Source: Closterium sp. NIES-65 (taxonomy: Eukaryota > Streptophyta > Zygnematophyceae > Desmidiales > Closteriaceae). From it: a stretch of DNA of 64,000 nucleotides. Made by a program: the position numbers and the translations under genes. The notes beneath the pieces are model-generated. The model ran no database searches. It had not been told where the DNA came from and saw only the letters and a list, made by a program, of their open reading frames with translations. Each line of letters begins with the position of its first letter. Position 1 is the stretch's first letter. Location of the stretch: NCBI GenBank assembly GCA_948144175.1, contig CANXME010002501.1, positions 124,001 through 188,000 on the forward strand, read 5' to 3'. Positions 1-9,722 of this stretch are shown in pieces.

Positions 1-332
1 CGTAGCCAGATCTCCTCGTGCAGGCTGCCCAGCAAGAAAGCTGTGCTGAAGTCAAGAGAGTGAAGCTCGTAGTCGCGCTGAGCGGCTATGTGCAGCAGCA
101 CCCGAAGAGTGGTCATCTTCGTGGTGGGAGAGAAGGTTTGAAAGTAGTCAACTCCTTGCCGCTGACTGAAGCCTCGAGCCACGTAACGCGCCTTGAAGAC
201 AGGCGGAGAACCCGGCGGCCGCTTCACCCTAAAAATCCACATGCCACTGACGATGTTCGCCCCAGGTGGGGGAACCTCGTCGACGTAGGTGCCTGTGGAC
301 TTCCAAGAAGCCATCTCTGCGTCCATGGCTGG

Positions 333-1637
333 CTACCACTGTGAGGAGTAGGGACCCTCGATCGCCTCAGCGTACGATCGAGGAGTCGGGATGTCTGGTG
401 CATCCGGGTCTCCCTCAGGGGCAATCAGCATGGACATGAGATGAGGCAAAGCAGCAGCAAAACACTGGAACTTCTCCTGCTTGTCCTCAAGGACGTCCGT
501 GCTAAGAGCACACTCACCCCCGACGGACGGAGGACAGACAAACTCTGACTCAGCAACGAGACTAGCGGCGTAGTCTAGACGACAGCGAGCAGCAAAGTCG
601 ACAAGCTCAGCAACTAGGGCAGACGCAGCAGTGGACGCATAGGAAGGGTAAGTGATAACAGTAGCCAGAAGACGCGTGACAGTAGGACTGGCAGCACGAA
701 GAGAGTCAGACGCCGGGTCCGCAAGAGCAGGAAGAGAGGACTCTGGAGAAGACGGCAACGGGACACGCAGTGGAGCAGTGGAAGGACGCAGTGCCATCTG
801 GTGTGTGCCTGGGACCGCAGGAGGACGCGGACGCGAAACACGACTACTAGTGCGAGCAACACGAACAGGCGACGCAGGACGAGACGCAGGCGCACGACGC
901 TCAGCAAGACCTCTAGTAGGACTGGAGTAGGGAGAGGGAGCAGGCAGTGGGGAGGCGGGCTGTAGCTGCGACTCTGACTGGACAGGTGGCGGACACTTTA
1001 AGGAAGGAGCAAGACCAAGAGAAGGCGGGAGACGAAGAACCTGCTCAAGGAGCGGAATGAAGTACAGTCGTGGCCGCACAGCGCCTCCAGAGCTAGCAGG
1101 GACAGCACCAGCACCCTCAGCGGCAGCACCAGCACCAGTAGTACCCCCAGTTGCAGCACCGCCAACTCCAGCACCCTTAGAAGCAGCAGCGCCAGCAGCA
1201 CCTCCAGCGCCAACACCCCCAGCAGCTCCAGCTCCAGCCGGACCACCGGAAGACTCGACAGCCACAACTCCAGCACCTCCAACAGCACCTGCTCCAGAAG
1301 CTTCACCAGCAGCTCCAGCACCACCAGCAGCTCCAGCACAAGGAGCACCCCCAGGCCCAGCAGCTCCAGTACCTCCAGTACGAGCACCTCCGAAACCCGT
1401 GGCACCAACACCCTCAGTAGCAGCAGAACCGCCAGCGCCAGCAGCACCTCCAGCTCCAGCAGCACGGCTCCAGCGCCGAGCAAACCACTCGCGCAGCTCC
1501 TGAGGAGAGGGGAGCTCCCGCCGGGACGAAGCACCCGAGGGACCCCCAGACCCAGCACCGCCAGACTCCACACGAGTAGGCCTAGCACCCTGAGGCTCCG
1601 CACCCCCAGGCTCAGCACCCCCAGACCCAGCACTCAA
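333..1637 (-). pseudogene. Copia linker and N-terminal reverse transcriptase
   Basis: The protein opens with GGAEP repeats and an SPQELREWFARRW motif. A long Gly/Ala-rich linker follows (about residues 60-190), then a Pro/Ser-rich part. It ends at the start of the reverse transcriptase, TPRSYAEAIEGPYSSQW. The stop at 333-335 is TAG, where sister copies have CAG in QWQAAMDAEM. Positions 1-332 continue the RT domain in the same frame (GTYVDEVPPPGANIVSGMW) until the window edge. Confidence 0.8.
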
Positions 1638-2194
1638 GGCTCAGCACCTCCAGACTCAGCACCCCCAGGCTCAGCACCCCCAGGCTCAGCACCCCCAGGC
1701 TCAGCACCCCCAAACTCAGCGCCCCTAGACTCAACACCAGAGTCAACATCTACCTTGACAGGCTCGACTGCGTCTACCTGGGACACACATGAGGGGGCAG
1801 GACCCTGAGGGGGAAGGGGGTCTACCGGGGGGGGACCTGGCGAGAGGAAGAGCGGCGGCGGGGGGAGGGGCGCAGTGCGGTAGGGGAAGAGACGGTAGTA
1901 AGGAACTGACTTGTCAAACGTGACGTCCTGGGAGGACAGAAGACGGCGCGAGGTGGGGTGGTAAAACTGCCAACTAGGCGCGTCTGGGGGGAAGCCAAGG
2001 AAGACGCAGGGAACAGCACGGGGGGACAGCTTGTCCGCAGACAAGTCGCGGACAAAAGCCCGAGATCCCCAGACACGAAACGCAGACGCATCGCCAACCT
2101 CCCCGTCCACCGCAGAGTAGGGGAGGTCTCCGGCAAGGAGACTCAGGGCTAAAGAATGATCTGATGCGCCGCGTACTGAACCGCGAACGGCCAC
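1634..2194 (-). pseudogene. Copia integrase C-terminal domain and start of GGAEP linker
   Basis: After the DDE core come the conserved Copia integrase C-terminal blocks: FRVWGSRAFVRD, CVFLGFPPDAPSWQFYHPTS and SSQDVTFDKSVPYYRLFPYR. A proline-rich stretch follows, then five or so GGAEP/GGAES pentapeptides. The frame closes inside this pentapeptide array. The same array continues in another frame in the next segment, so a one- or two-base indel arose within the repeat. Confidence 0.75.
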
Positions 2195-2277
2195 AGAAAA
2201 TGGGGAGCAGCCGCATGAATCATGGACGTACGAGCGACGTCCATGACCATGCCAATGCGGCGCTCAGCAATCCCATT

Positions 2278-2530
2278 TTACTGTGGAGAGGCCGGAAGCG
2301 TGAAGGTCTGGCGGATGCCCTGTGCACGTAAGAAGGCTCCCAGAAGGGCAGAGGAAAACTCCCCGACTCTGTCAGAGTGGAAACGCAGAACAGGAAAGTC
2401 TGAGCCGAAACTCTCTCTGAGCTGGAGACGAGCTGCGCGGATCCAGTCGATCAATACCTCAGTGACGTCACCCTTGCTGCGCAAGGGGAAGACTGTGGTG
2501 TAACGCGAGTAGTCGTCAACCACTATAGGA
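2278..2530 (-). pseudogene. Copia integrase catalytic core fragment
   Basis: The segment reads VVDDYSRYTTVFPLRSKGD and then FHSDRVGEFSS, which holds the second catalytic Asp of the DDE triad. Sister copies read HSDRGGEF, so a Gly has become Val. It stops at ASPQ with TAA where the sister copies have the second Gln of SPQQNG. The catalytic Glu (AERR) lies just beyond the stop, in sequence that continues to the left. Confidence 0.75.
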
Positions 2531-3180
2531 AGTAACGCTCGTGACCCTGGCCACGGATGCGGGCGGGGCCCCACACGTCCATGTGAAGAGTCTGCAGCGG
2601 AGCCTCTGTCAAAGGAAACTCGGAGGAGTGAGGAGCGGCGCGCTGCCGCCCCTCGACGCAGGGAATGCAGGTAGGGGCAGGCCGGGGAGGAAGGGTAGGG
2701 AGGGACCGGGGGAGACCAGAGACAAGGTAACGGGAGGCCATGCCTCGGAGACGAGGCAGGGAGGGGTGACCAAGGCGGTGGTGCCAGAGAAGAGTCCGGT
2801 GGGACAGGAGACGACACGAGCAGGGAGCAGACTCAGGACCAGACCTGGACGCTGCAGCAAACACCTGACCCGACGCAGCTACCTGACCAGACTCAGCAAT
2901 CGGAGGAGACTCAGTAGTCAGTGTGTACAGGCTCGACCCCGGCTGACGGGTAAGCGTGGCCAAGTGTCGGCCCGTCCGAGCATACGTACAGTGGGTCGCC
3001 CGCTGACTTGCAGGAGTGAACTGGTCAACCCCCCTATCCTGTAGATCACGACCACTCACCAAGTTCGTAGAGAACGAGGGGAGGTAGAGACCTGACAGGG
3101 TGCCAGAGGGGGCCGCCAGACACGGTAAGACAGTGAAGAAGTGGGCAAGGATAGGACCCCCAGAGAGATAGGACCTCTCT
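2523..3180 (-). pseudogene. Copia protease C-terminal part and GAG-pre-integrase domain
   Basis: The protein contains the lineage's protease block (SGLYLPSFSTNLVSG) and then the GAG-pre-integrase zinc region with WHHRLGHPSLPRLRGM and CIPCVEGRQRAAPHS. These correspond to the HH and CC pairs of the integrase zinc-binding domain. It ends in the first strand of the integrase core (MDVWGPARIRGQG, with the first catalytic Asp in MDVW). An open frame extends right to 3338, but the part beyond about 3180 is translated from the neighbouring element. The protease active-site end is missing. The frame changes near 2523, where integrase continues in another frame. Confidence 0.8.
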
Positions 3181-3473
3181 CTCCTCCTCCTCACTTGCCC
3201 GTTGTGACTACCACTAGCTTTGCTCATAATTCTGAACTTTAAACTATTGCTTCTTGAACTTGTGCTCAGAATGTGTGGTGATATTGTGATCCACCCTGAG
3301 CTTGTACTGCTTTGCTTGCTCTGCTGATTACACCCCACTTTGGCTATGGGGGTGTGTCAGAATGTTATCTTATGCTCTAGCCTATAGTGGGGTACTCTAT
3401 AGCGAGTACAACCCTTCTAGGGTTTGCTATTTGTATCCTCATTCTTGCTAGTGCAGCCCTCTTCTTTCACAGA
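3178..3473 (+). mobile_element. 3' end of a short-LTR Copia-type family, 5'-truncated
   Basis: About 150 bp of 3' tail lead to a hairpin-forming polypurine tract (CCCCA at 3333, TGGGGG ending 3352) and then an LTR-like start TGTCAGAATG at 3355. The tail (CTCCTCCTCCTCACTTGCCC) and the LTR closely match the minus-strand internally deleted element at 36749-38200, so the two belong to one family. The LTR copy is cut off at about 3473, where the next element begins. Confidence 0.7.
3355..3473 (+). repeat. Partial LTR (short-LTR Copia family)
   Basis: It starts with TGTCAGAATGTT. It shares GGGGTACTCTATAGCGAGTACA and the later TTGCTAGTGCA segment with the LTRs at 36749-36891 and 38057-38200 (on the opposite strand there). 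Its end is lost, so no terminal CA or target duplication can be assigned. Confidence 0.65.
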
Positions 3474-3521
3474 GCTATCAAGGGGAATTCAACTATCAAG
3501 ACACCTACAACATCCGAAGAC

Positions 3522-4127
3522 ATGGTTACTCAGAAGGAAAGGAGTTCCTCTATTGGTTCTCCCGGCACTACTCCTACTCCACCTCCTGCCTCTGGTCTAC
3601 AGACAGAGGAGGGTACGGCAACAAGACCCAAGGCAACATCCACCGAGACTCCCGCGAATCAACCTGCAGGCTTCGACCAGAGCATGATGGAGAAGTTTTT
3701 CTCCTTCATGTCCTTCTACGAGCAACACCAACAATCGGCACCTGCGCAGTCACACAATAGCAATAACAACAACGACGTGACTCCAATGAGCCTTGATGGA
3801 TCATCCTACGCTCGTGGAAATCAACAACAGCAACCTACCTTTGCTCCGTACGAGCCCCAGCGCGGCTCCATCAGCTTTATGCCACAACCGCAGCCTACAC
3901 CTGGACAGGAGAAACCACTGGACGCACTTCAAGTTCAGTCGCAGTTCGCGCACGTCTTAAAACTTCAGACGTCAAGGCCTTTCGACGGAAAAGACTTCTT
4001 CACCTGGTCGTTCGAGTTCGAGTTAGTGTGGAAGACGCGCAGATTCTTGGTTTCTTCGAAGGATCTCTGCCATACCCAACAAACTGCACACAGTACGAGA
4101 AGCAGCACTACACCTACCAGTCAATGA
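3522..4127 (+). pseudogene. Copia gag, N-terminal part
   Basis: From an ATG at 3522 the frame encodes a polar, Pro/Gln/Asn-rich N-terminus (SNNNNDVTPM, GNQQQQPTF). It then reads into the gag core at LKLQTSRPFDGKDFFTW, the usual start of the Copia gag globular region. Around 4020-4030 the homology jumps to another frame, so a frameshift separates this piece from the rest of gag. The frame is open upstream to 3387, but that part is translated from the neighbouring LTR and is not credible protein. Confidence 0.65.
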
Positions 4128-5110
4128 TGGCGTACACGATTCTACTGAGGAACATCACCCCGAACCAGCAGCAGAATATACGGTCTTACCGAGGATACGG
4201 CAACTCCGCCGAACTCGCATACAGCCACTTGAAGAGCCTGTATCAAGCAACAGACAACGTAAATCAGAGTCAGTTGATGGCGCAACTGACAACAGTCGAG
4301 ATGAAACAAGGCGAGAAGGGAATGGCGTATATTAGCCGCTGTCGCGAACTACGCGACACACTCCTTCAATGCGGAGGTTCAATCTCTGAAGAAGCTTTCG
4401 TCACGGTCGTCATCACTGGACTTGGTCCTCATTGGCGCTCCACTCCAGCTATTCTCCGAGCTCACGGGAAGATTTCCGAAGCGGCACTCTGCGCCGAAAT
4501 TAATGTCGAACAGCAAGACATGGACCTGCAAGAAGAAAGACACAAGAGAAAAACGTCAACACCGGAATTCGCTTTCCACACTCAGCGACGCTACAACAAC
4601 AACAACAACAACAACCGACAACAACCAAAGCCTGTACCTCCATTCTGCCACATCTGCAAGACGTCAGGGCACCCACGCACACACTGCCCGAATCGACAAC
4701 AGTCAACTCCACCGCAACGGCAGCTTCGACCCTCAAGCAGCCAAGTGGCATCGACGCAGGCGAACCCCACGAGTCAGTCGCAACCTTCAACAACACAATC
4801 TGCACAAGGAGCAAGAAACATCGTCAGCTGCATGGCAAAATTGACCGATTCCTGCATCAACGAGTCACCGCCGCACTACTCACCGGAAGAGCAACTCGAC
4901 AACACCACACCTCGCCGCGAGTCACTCCAACTGAATCCAACATACGCAGCCATTGCCCAAAGCGAGCCGTCCGGGAAAGATACCTGGTTCTTGGACAGTT
5001 GCTGCGGACAGCACATGTGCTCTTCAGGACGCTTCGTGCAGCAAGAATACCAACTCCAACGCGAAGTAGTCATCACCGTCGCCAACAACCAGAATCTGCG
5101 CACACGATGA
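4028..5110 (+). pseudogene. Copia gag core, CCHC zinc knuckle and protease start
   Basis: The gag core (UBN2-like) runs over about residues 1-165. Residues about 180-215 are Asn/Gln-rich and end in a canonical CCHC knuckle, CHICKTSGHPRTHC, which binds RNA in packaging. The aspartic protease begins at DTWFLDSCCGQHMC near residue 325. The expected active-site triplet is Asp-Ser/Thr-Gly, but here it reads Asp-Ser-Cys, so the enzyme is probably dead. A TGA at 5108-5110 ends the frame, and protease homology continues in the same frame after it. Confidence 0.8.
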
Positions 5111-5395
5111 CAAGGCGTGGCTCAACTTCAGTCAAGAGAGACAAACGTTCTACTACAGATGTCAAAAGTATTAATCGCGGAGGGACTCAGCTACAACGTA
5201 CTGAGCATCAACCAGTTGATGGCAAAAAGCATTCACCTCGAAGCAGACAGCACCACCCAGGAGTTCAAATTGTACCACGGGAGAGGAGGTCTCTACATCG
5301 GCAAGGCAGTCTTGAAGAACAATGTTTTCGTTCTCAACTTCGTTCCAGATCTCGGCACCGCCGACAGCGACGCGATCGTCACCTTCACCTCTTAG
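5111..5395 (+). pseudogene. Copia protease, C-terminal part
   Basis: This is in frame with the segment before it. It has the C-terminal Copia protease pattern GLSYNVLSINQLM, followed by the region that leads into GAG-pre-integrase (YHGRGGLYIGK). It ends at TAG (5393-5395), after which the same frame stays open through THPPD and into the pol segment. A nonsense change, not a frameshift, separates the two. Confidence 0.75.
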
Positions 5396-5452
5396 ACACA
5401 TCCACCGGATCTTGACCCAGACTTCAGCCCCGGCGGTTTCTGGTATTCACAC

Positions 5453-8293
5453 ATGATACCTGAAGCAGAAAGAACAAGAGCGTTAGCGACAATTCAACAT
5501 CTGGCAGCAGCAGAAACAACATCGACACCAGCAGAGACAACATCGGTAGCAGCAGAGACAACAACGGCAGCAACAGAGACAACAGAGACAACAGCGGCAA
5601 CATCAGCACCAATCGCTGGTCCTTCAACGGCACCGATCCTCGTTGACGACACACCACCGACACCCCCGCAGGAACTGCACCCAGCACCACGAGAAGTTCA
5701 TCGAAGCGCCAACTTCACCGCCAGCTTCTATTCCAACTCCGACATGTATCGGCGCTCACTCGGACATCGTGCCACCGAAGGAACCTGGCACGCAAGAATG
5801 GGACACCCAAGCAACACGGTGTTAAACAACACGATAAGAGCAGGTGTGCTCGACAAAGACTCTCTACTCCTAACTGACGGCAGAGAACTTCAGCGAGCTC
5901 GTGGAACATGCTTCACCTATCCCGAAGCTGACTTACCGCATCAATCGTTCGCGTCTCACCACAACCCAAGCGCACCAGCTTACGCGCCACTCAAGAAAGT
6001 GTACAGCGACATCCTGTACAACCGCGAGCCTGGACAAAACGCGTACAATTACACCATCACCTTCATCGACGCAACCACTCGATACGTTTGGCATCTAAAT
6101 CTTCCAAGCAAGGACATGGCCTTCGAAGCCTTCGTCGCCTGGCTTCCAGTAGCAGAACGAGAATCGGGCGTCAAACTAAAAAGCTTCCAGTCAGACGGGG
6201 GAGGAGAATACACCTCACAGAGGTTCAAGGAGTACTTGGCAGAGAGAGGAATCAAGCGACTCATCTCCCTTCCCTACGCCCATCAACAGCAAGGCGTAGC
6301 AGAAAGGATGAACAGGACACTCCAGAACACCATGCGCAAGCTGCTATGTGGCATGCACCTTCCCAACCACCAGTGGCCCGAAGCAATGGACCACGCTGTC
6401 ATGCTGCACAACTTGCTCTCAACATCATCACTCCCGAACAACGCATCACCGCATCTACTGTGGACAGGAAAACCGGGCAGCACAAAAATGTTGAGAGTCT
6501 TCGCCTGCATGGTACAGTACCGGCCCCCATCTGCACGAGCTGGCCGATTCTCCCAACGCGCACAGTGGGGACTACACCTGGGCATCGAAAAACATTACAA
6601 CACATGGAAGATTTTCGACGTCGAGACAAAAGAGATAGTAGCAGCACGTGATGTCATCTTCTACGAAAACCTCACCCTCCGATACTACTTCGCCAATTTG
6701 CAAGACGGAAACCCCGACCGCTCCGATGGCTTTCTTGGCACCCGAGCCTTCGCCTCGGCAGAAGATGAAGCTGACTGGGACGAGCAGAACGTGGACAGAG
6801 CCTCGGAAGAAGCCGGACCTCTACCCTACTGCTCAGTAGACGTTCCAATGGACGACGAAAACCCACGCGACAGCATCAATGCCGAAACCTATTACCATTT
6901 CGCTGACAACGGTTACGTTACACCCGCACAAGTCAACACCGACAAAGCAGAACGCGTTGGACCCAATTTCACACCTGATCCAGAAGCGGGAGACGAAGCT
7001 GTTTATCTCGAGGACACATCCCTTCCCCGCTACACACAGAGTGGACTCCAGATACTCGGGCTCGTCACCGCAGTCCACGGCACGGCCATTCCTAAGGAGC
7101 CTGCCACAATTCAGCAGGCTCTGGGGGGGGAGCATAAGGAAAAATGGCGCGAAGCCATGGACAGGGAATTAAAGGCACTAGAGGAGTGCAACACCTGGAA
7201 AGTCGTCCCTATCAGTGTGGCGCGGAACAAAACAATTCTCACCGGAAAGTGGGTCTTCCGCGTGAAGACGAAAGAAGACGGCACCATCGACAAGTTTAAA
7301 GCACGATGGGTCGTACGCGGCTTCGATCAAGAGCACGGACGCGACTTCACCGAGACGTTCGCTCCAGTCAGTCGGCACACCTCACTTCGAATTCTTCTCG
7401 CGATCACTGCCATGAAGAAGAAGAAGTTGCGGCAAATCGACGTCGCAAATGCATTCCTCTACGCACCTGTTGACGCCGAAATCTTCGTCGAACTTCCACA
7501 CGGCTCCAACGGAGAGCCCAACCAAGTCTGCCAGCTGGTAAAGTCCCTGTATGGCATCAAACAGGCACTGAGGCTGTGGCAGCAGTACCTGCACACAAGA
7601 CTCATTCGCATTGGATTCCGCCAGCTACCTCACGACCAAGGCATGTACCGGCTCACGAAGGGCGACGACTACATTCTGCTCATTGTCTATGTGGATGACC
7701 TGCTCTACATCGGCTCAACTGACAACGTCACCACTTGGTTTGAAGGGGAGCTGCAACAGGATCTCACTCTCATAGTGTCATCGACCGTCACGCAATATCT
7801 CGGCCTCAACATACGGGAAGAAGAAGACGCGATCTACCTTAGCGCCGCAAAGTACGCCGACACCATCGCCAAACGCTTCGCTCTCACACCAACTACCATC
7901 TCCACGCCATATCGCTACACGACAGGAAACTGCAAGGAAGGATCCGCTCCACTAAAGCCTGCTGGCATACGCGACTACCAGAGAAAGCTGGGTTGTCTCC
8001 TCTTCGCAGCCGTCACTTGCCGTCCGGACCTGTCATACTCCGCAAGTCAGCTCGCGACCTACCTCAAGAAACCTGAAGCAAAACACATGGCGGAGCTCGT
8101 CCGCGCTCTCCACTACCTCGTCTGCACCCCAACAATCGACCTGGCCTATCACAAGAACGGGACCACGACACCTAGGCTAATCGGCTACGTCGACGCCGAT
8201 CACGCTGGCGACTCCGACAACAGACGCTCGCGCACCGGCTACATCTATCGCTTCGAGCCTATCGGTCCTATCTCCTGGCAGTCAAGCAAGTAG
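5453..8293 (+). CDS. Copia pol: integrase, reverse transcriptase and RNase H (946 aa)
   Basis: The domains are, in order: a low-complexity Thr/Ala/Glu stretch; the GAG-pre-integrase zinc region (WHARMGHPS); the integrase core with first Asp in VYSDILYN, second in FQSDGGGEYTS and Glu in GVAERMNRT; the integrase C-terminus; the RT with QIDVANAFLY and the catalytic box VYVDDLLYIG (about residue 745); and the first half of RNase H (YVDADHAGDSDNRRSRTGY). The second Cys of the zinc region appears as Tyr (CFTY), which may inactivate zinc binding. It ends at a TAG at 8291-8293, where Copia RNase H has Gln (SSKQ). This is the longest uninterrupted pol frame in the window. Confidence 0.85.
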   Translation: MIPEAERTRALATIQHLAAAETTSTPAETTSVAAETTTAATETTETTAATSAPIAGPSTAPILVDDTPPTPPQELHPAPREVHRSANFTASFYSNSDMYRRSLGHRATEGTWHARMGHPSNTVLNNTIRAGVLDKDSLLLTDGRELQRARGTCFTYPEADLPHQSFASHHNPSAPAYAPLKKVYSDILYNREPGQNAYNYTITFIDATTRYVWHLNLPSKDMAFEAFVAWLPVAERESGVKLKSFQSDGGGEYTSQRFKEYLAERGIKRLISLPYAHQQQGVAERMNRTLQNTMRKLLCGMHLPNHQWPEAMDHAVMLHNLLSTSSLPNNASPHLLWTGKPGSTKMLRVFACMVQYRPPSARAGRFSQRAQWGLHLGIEKHYNTWKIFDVETKEIVAARDVIFYENLTLRYYFANLQDGNPDRSDGFLGTRAFASAEDEADWDEQNVDRASEEAGPLPYCSVDVPMDDENPRDSINAETYYHFADNGYVTPAQVNTDKAERVGPNFTPDPEAGDEAVYLEDTSLPRYTQSGLQILGLVTAVHGTAIPKEPATIQQALGGEHKEKWREAMDRELKALEECNTWKVVPISVARNKTILTGKWVFRVKTKEDGTIDKFKARWVVRGFDQEHGRDFTETFAPVSRHTSLRILLAITAMKKKKLRQIDVANAFLYAPVDAEIFVELPHGSNGEPNQVCQLVKSLYGIKQALRLWQQYLHTRLIRIGFRQLPHDQGMYRLTKGDDYILLIVYVDDLLYIGSTDNVTTWFEGELQQDLTLIVSSTVTQYLGLNIREEEDAIYLSAAKYADTIAKRFALTPTTISTPYRYTTGNCKEGSAPLKPAGIRDYQRKLGCLLFAAVTCRPDLSYSASQLATYLKKPEAKHMAELVRALHYLVCTPTIDLAYHKNGTTTPRLIGYVDADHAGDSDNRRSRTGYIYRFEPIGPISWQSSK

Positions 8294-8693
8294 GAATTAA
8301 TCGCTCTCTCCTCAGCTGAAGCAGAATATATCGCACTCTGCTCAGCCACCAAGGAAGGACTGTACCTTCGCGAACTCCTGGAGGAAGCCAAGCTAGCCCA
8401 GTTACCGAACTTCACCCTGTTCTGCGACAACCAGTCGGCCATTCGCATAGCCAACTAGAACGGCTTCGCGAACAGGACGAAACACATCGCCCTGCGATAT
8501 TTCTTCGTGAAGGACGAGATCGAGAAGGGGAGACTCGAGCTGTCATACTGCCCCACGTCCGAGATGGCAGCTGACTACTTGACCAAGAAGCACGGAAAAC
8601 AGAAGTTCGAGTAATGCATGCTGCTGACTGGACAGAGCCACGTCACCAGCAGCGACACTCCAGAAGCGAAGGGGAGTGTTGGAAACAACTAAT
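8294..8693 (+). pseudogene. Copia RNase H, C-terminal part
   Basis: In frame after the TAG at 8291 the sequence reads ELIALSSAEAEYIALCS, then LFCDNQSAIRIAN. A second TAG lies at about 8456-8458, followed by NRTKHIALRYFFVKDEIEKG and ADYLTKKHGKQKFE. These are the standard Copia RNase H end blocks. A third in-frame stop (TAA at about 8612) precedes a short tail ending at 8693. The end of the coding region overlaps the LTR start. Confidence 0.75.
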
Positions 8694-9063
8694 TCTAAGC
8701 GCCTCTATCGTGTCGAAACACCAAGGCGCAAGCGAAGCACAACATATCGCAGCACCAGCGAGTCAACCCTCGGAGGTTGAGCAACTGCTGGAGGTTACGC
8801 GAAAGTCAAAGGTCAGCGACCTTTGACTTGACTAGTACAGCGCGACAGTAAGGACACACAACTGACTCGCTACAGAGCAGTTGCCCGAGTCGTCACTGTA
8901 TCGAACCGCAACAGCAACAGTAAAGTAGTTATAACTGTATCTCTTCGTATTCCTTGTACTCTTATATAATCCTGTATCTCTTTGCTTTAATCAATCAACT
9001 TTGCCCTCACATACTAGCGCAAGGTGGTTCACAACTCTTCATTAAACGCTTCCGCTACTACAT
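8677..9063 (+). repeat. 3' LTR of the CCHC-type Copia (right end inferred)
   Basis: A purine tract AAGGGGAG is followed directly by TGTTGGAAACAACTAA, the usual start of Tnt1-like Copia LTRs. A TATA-type sequence (CTTATATAATCC, near 8961) lies in the second half, as expected for an LTR promoter. No partner LTR exists in the window, so the right boundary is only estimated from where the sequence character changes. Confidence 0.55.
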
Positions 9064-9307
9064 CAGTTCTACCCAGAATTCACCCCTGCAAAGATCCTAA
9101 GGGCTATTTTCTCAGCCTAACATGCTCCGCACCCTGCTCCTTTGCTCCGCACCCCGCACGAGAAATGCCTCAATTCCTTATCTCGCATGCCAGTCTTCCT
9201 TCTCTTAAAATTATACCATCCACGCACACAGATCTCAACCCCACTGCCTCATCTCGACGTCCTCCCTTCTCCCTCCTCCTCGCAGCAACCGCAAGTGCAA
9301 GCTAGGC

Positions 9308-9604
9308 GTGAGCATCGTGGTGGTCTCCCCAGACGCCCCCAAGCTGTCAGCGATGCTCTCAGTCACTGACCCTGCTTCAGCCCAAACCACCGACCTTAAC
9401 CTTCCCTGCGCGTGGTCCCAGCCCCACCCCGGCGTGTGGCTGTGCGAGTGGCTCGATAACTTCCCGAGCGTGTCGGGTGCTGCTACTGCCGCTGCGGGCG
9501 CTGCTTACGCGGCTGCTGCCAGCATGCGTGCTGCGGCCCTGCCAGGCTCAGCCGTGTATTCGGTGTTTAAGCTGAGTGGAGTCGGAATCTGGGGACACTG
9601 CTGA
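9308..9604 (+). CDS. Unrecognised short open frame (98 aa)
   Basis: I do not recognise the product. It has GC-rich third positions, an Ala-rich stretch (AATAAAGAAYAAAASMRAAA) and the segment HPGVWLCEWLDNFPS. It could be an exon or exon remnant of a host gene, because the base composition differs from the AT-richer flanks. It could equally be chance: no splice partner, second exon or regulatory signal is evident. Confidence 0.2.
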   Translation: MSIVVVSPDAPKLSAMLSVTDPASAQTTDLNLPCAWSQPHPGVWLCEWLDNFPSVSGAATAAAGAAYAAAASMRAAALPGSAVYSVFKLSGVGIWGHC

Positions 9605-9654
9605 CTTACTTCCTCCTCCTTCCTGAAAGAGGTTGCACTGCCATTGTTCCCCTT

Positions 9655-9722
9655 GCTCCCTCCCTCCCTCCCTCCCTCCCTCCCTCTGTCCCTCCTCCCC
9701 TCCCTCTCTCCCTCCCTCTTTG
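9655..9722 (+). repeat. (TCCC)n microsatellite
   Basis: About seven perfect CTCC/CCTC units are followed by imperfect pyrimidine-only repeats. The stretch is essentially pure pyrimidine on the plus strand. Confidence 0.9.

Larger units (their letters stand above)
1..3177 (-). mobile_element. Ty1/Copia retrotransposon fragment, truncated at both ends
   Basis: Read on the minus strand this gives, from right to left, protease, GAG-pre-integrase, integrase, a GGAEP-repeat linker and the start of reverse transcriptase, which is the Copia domain order. The left end leaves the window inside reverse transcriptase. The right end stops inside the protease at about 3177, where plus-oriented sequence of another family begins. 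No LTR belonging to this copy is visible. Several stops and two frame changes show it is dead. Confidence 0.9.
3474..9063 (+). mobile_element. Ty1/Copia element, CCHC-gag type, 5' LTR missing
   Basis: Gag with a CCHC knuckle, protease, integrase, reverse transcriptase and RNase H follow each other on the plus strand. From 4028 to 8693 they lie in one reading frame broken only by stop codons. Sequence and codon use differ from the GC-rich lineage that fills the rest of the window, with more AAC and CAA codons and no GGAEP linker. The 5' LTR and primer site are absent; the left side is replaced by the fragment ending at 3473. A 3' LTR-like sequence begins at 8677. Confidence 0.85.

Noticed and set aside
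1057-1503. Plus-strand open frame of Pro/Ala repeats
   Set aside because: It is the antisense of the Gly/Ala linker of the minus-strand Copia polyprotein.
3387-3521. Gag start at the upstream ATG (3387) with a hydrophobic, signal-like N-terminus
   Set aside because: This part is translated from a foreign partial LTR. The hydrophobic run is an artefact, and gag homology begins well after 3522.
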